The notes below the pieces were generated by a model that was not told the origin of the DNA, did not search any database, and worked only from the letters and a program-made list of their open reading frames with translations. From Prorocentrum cordatum (lineage: Eukaryota > Sar > Dinophyceae > Prorocentrales > Prorocentraceae): a DNA stretch of 64,000 nucleotides. Positions 61,553 through 64,000 of this stretch are shown in pieces. The translations under genes were made by a program, and so were the position numbers. How positions within the stretch are numbered: the stretch's first letter is position 1; each line of letters starts with the position of its first letter. The DNA lies in contig CAUYUJ010000763.1 of assembly GCA_963575745.1 (NCBI GenBank), forward strand, positions 37,536 to 101,535, given 5' to 3'.

Positions 61553-61724
61553 CTTCAACAACCGATGCGCTTTTGCTGTTTTCCATTGTCTGCTGGCTGG
61601 GCCTGGCTTGTCGAGGGCGCCGAAGGGCGGGGGCCGCCGACGCCGCCGCGGGCGCTGTGGCATCGAGCCCTCGCGCCGACGCTCTCTCGGAATTGGTGTA
61701 CATATTCTGCGCAAGCTGTGCCGG

Positions 61725-61917
61725 GCGATCGCACACAGGGATCAAGGGGGCGTGGATTCGCGACGGGTCCCGTGTCCATGGGTAATCGCGGATTTCCGCC
61801 GCCGAGCGAGGCGGCACCAGCCGCATTTTGGGGAGGGCACCTCCTCCGATCCATGGATTTGGCGACCGCGCGCCGAATCCGTGGATCGCTAATCCATGTT
61901 TGCGCGCCCCCGACTGT
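61725..61917 (+). repeat. Dispersed repeat Q, copy 2
   Basis: GCGATCGCACACAGGGATCA, GGCGGCACCAGCCGCATTTT and GATCGCTAATCCATGTTTGC. Confidence 0.75.
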
Positions 61918-62124
61918 GGCCAAGGTGACGGTCGTATCGTGCGGAGGTATGTGTGAGGTACGGATGCCCTTCCTCTGCGTAGCGCCCCGTGCTTCGAGCT
62001 CCTAAAGCAATCGTGTACTACGACATTATTTTTTCAGCTCTCTGGCGACTGCGCCGAGCTCTTAGAGGACCGCCCTGCGGGGCGCACATCGGCGCATGTT
62101 CCTGTCCTTGTCCTCGCGCCGCAG

Positions 62125-62395
62125 GGTCGACGTAGAAAAATTTGCCTGGCGAAGGACCCAACCATATGTGAGTACCGCAATTGTAAATATCTTCTTCGGT
62201 GGCGGTCCCTACGGGGCCACGAACCGTATGAGGGGTGCGCCGAATTGCGTGGCGGGGTGCACAACACGAACGAATACGATAGGTTTCATTTCGAGAGACT
62301 GAGCGCGGGTGAGTCCGAGCTAAAGTGAGTCTGAGTGTGAATGAGTCTGCGTGCGAGTGAGTATATTTGTATGAATGCGAGCATTTCCACGCTTG
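62125..62395 (+). repeat. Dispersed repeat P, copy 2
   Basis: CCTGGCGAAGGACCCAACCA to TGAATGCGAGCATTT. Here it is followed by (TATG)n, whereas copy 1 is followed by a 77-bp array. Confidence 0.85.
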
Positions 62396-62402
62396 GGGTG
62401 TG

Positions 62403-62596
62403 TGTATGTATGTATGTATGTATGTATGTACGTACGTACGTACGTACGTATGTATGTATGTATGTATGTATGTATGAATGTATGTATCTATGTATGCATG
62501 TATGTATGTATGTGTGTATGTATGTATGTATGTATGTATGTATGTATGTATGTATGTATGTATGTATGCATGTATGTATGTATGTATGTATGTATG

Positions 62597-62627
<31 letters not shown>

Positions 62628-62666
62628 TGTATGTAATGTATGTATGTATGTATGTATGTATGTATG

Positions 62667-62698
<32 letters not shown>

Positions 62699-62752
62699 TG
62701 TATGTATGTATGTATGTATGTATGTATGTATGTATGTATGTATGTATGTATG

Positions 62753-62783
<31 letters not shown>

Positions 62784-63005
62784 TGTATGTATGTATGTAT
62801 GTATGTATGTATGTATGTATGTATGTATGTATGTATGTATGTATGTATGTATGTATGTATGTATGTATGTATGTATGTATGTATGTATGTATGTATGTAT
62901 GTATGTATGTATGTATGTATGTATGTATGTATGTATGTATGTATGTATGTATGTATGTATGTATGTATGTATGTATGTATGTATGTATATATATATATAT
63001 AATTA
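62403..63005. repeat. (TATG)n microsatellite, ~600 bp
   Basis: Long near-pure TATG run with a (TACG)4 patch at 62429-62446, single-base slips near 62626, 62636 and 62781, and (TA)n at the end. Since 4 is not a multiple of 3, all frames are open. Confidence 0.98.
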
Positions 63006-63109
63006 TATATGTATGCCGGCGGAAAAAAAAGGATCGGGGCCGCCAGGAGTGTGCCTGCGCCCTCCATGGGGGCTACGGGGCTCAGTTGCCATGTGTTTTT
63101 ACAGGGTTT

Positions 63110-63420
63110 CGGCGTTCCAGGGCCTCCGAGGCGCCAGCGGCGACCCCAGACCTCTTGTTGACCTTCGGACGGAGGCCCAAAACCAGCCCGGCCCACGACG
63201 CCTCCTAGACCGCACCAAGACGGCCCCAGAGAGCTCCAAGCGGCCCCCACGACGGCCCAAGAGGGCCCCAAGACGGCACAAGAGGCACCGAAAACGGTCC
63301 AAAGGAGTTCCGACACGGACCCCGAGAGGTGAAAAAAGAAGCTCACAGAGGCCCTCAACATGCCCAGGCCGCCCAAGAGGCCAAAAAAGACCCCGAGATA
63401 GACCAAAACATACCCCAAGA
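63110..63420. repeat. AAGAGGCCCCAAGACGG-type degenerate minisatellite
   Basis: CCCAAGAGG, CCAAGACGGC and AGGCCC units in loose array. Confidence 0.6.
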
Positions 63421-63485
63421 GGCTTGAAAAACTGCGTCTCACCCTGCTTCTCGTCCGCCTTATAACCTTCCTGCTCCTCTCTTCT

Positions 63486-63950
63486 TCTGGTTGTCGAGCT
63501 CTCTCCCGGTCTCAGGAAATATAAATGTATTCCCGGAGCTGCCAGGAACAGCATTCCTCGAGAATGTGTGTTTGTTCTTAGCCGCCCTGCTCCATCGTCA
63601 TTCCCTGATCCTCCGCCTGCTGCCGCTGCTCTTCATGCCACTCCCGCACCTCCCCCTTCCCCCTCCTCCCGCTCCCCTTCTTCTCCTTCTCCCCACCCTG
63701 CTTGTGGAGCTCTCTCCCGGTCTCTCGAAATATGTTCCCGGAACGCCTGCCGGGAACATAATTTCTTTGTTTGCGTTCGAGTGTTTCTTTTGTTTTTCGC
63801 CACCCTGCCCCTTCGTCTTTCTTCCCATGTCCTCTTCCTGCTGCGGCTGCTCTTCATGCTACTCCTGCACCTCCCCCTGTTCTTCTTCTACCTCCTCCTG
63901 CTCCCCCTGAACCTCCCTTCCTCCCGCTCCCCTTCTTCTCCTCCTCACCC
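63486..63950 (+). repeat. ~215-bp tandem duplication
   Basis: GTCGAGCTCTCTCCCGGTCT to CTCCCGCTCCCCTTCTTCTC at 63486-63698, then GTGGAGCTCTCTCCCGGTCT at 63700 and the same order of blocks to the end of the window. Confidence 0.8.
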
Positions 63951-64000
63951 TCCTTCCCTTCCGCCTACTCCTTATGTCCTGCTCGTCCTGCTCCTCCTCC

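Noticed and set aside
62341-63465. 374- and 474-codon frames across (TATG)n
   Set aside because: A 4-bp repeat without stops is open in all frames; the peptide is pure YVCM or THIH periodicity.

Overview
The window looks like nuclear DNA of a dinoflagellate. It is GC-rich, has few genes and is saturated with microsatellites, mainly (TCC)n/(GGA)n, (GAC)n and (GAT)n. It carries an exact copy of the dinoflagellate spliced-leader sequence (positions 6475-6496), intron-rich genes with some non-GT or unresolved donors, and a degraded LINE of a type I associate with dinoflagellates. A GC-rich genome such as Prorocentrum would fit, but the genus is a guess. Two 100-N assembly gaps lie at 6336-6435 and 26401-26500.

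Genes. (1) 3194-5872: a cytosine-C5 DNA methyltransferase in about five exons, with motifs I, IV, VIII, IX and X clear and motif VI altered. (2) 6532-8364: an intronless 610-codon reading frame 35 bp behind a full spliced-leader copy, so probably a gene retroposed from a mature trans-spliced mRNA; its function is unknown. (3) 11387-13970: the 3' half of a LINE (reverse transcriptase, RNase H, C-terminal zinc-binding motif), broken by frameshifts and a stop. (4) 51432-59394: a multi-exon membrane-protein gene with signal peptide, ten-cysteine ectodomain, one TM helix, a cytosolic ITHGWEEG-type domain and about eight more TM helices; its last intron is about 5.1 kb and packed with mobile repeats. 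Weaker calls are a 3'-terminal exon at 1-273, a hypothetical frame at 1721-2170 and a possible RCC1-repeat exon near 22573-22670.

Most of the rest is repeats, and much of that belongs to families of short elements with terminal inverted repeats. I label them IR-A to IR-K here (my names). IR-A (8 copies, ends ACATAAACATAA, GC-rich hairpin core) and IR-B (8 copies, ends TTAGGTCGGGC, 5-10 bp target duplications) are the most abundant. IR-C, D, E, F (two single-copy elements), G, H and J have one to three copies each. IR-K is a direct dispersed repeat. For one IR-B copy and one IR-E copy an unoccupied version of the target site exists elsewhere in the window, which is direct evidence of insertion. 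Several elements are nested in each other or have a microsatellite core.

Layout: 0-6 kb methyltransferase; 6-8.4 kb retrogene; 8.6-11.4 kb repeats and (TCC)n; 11.4-14 kb LINE; 14-51 kb repeats, microsatellites and TIR elements with no convincing full gene; 51.4-59.4 kb membrane-protein gene; 59.4-64 kb repeats including a 600-bp (TATG)n tract. The genes do not look like a shared pathway.
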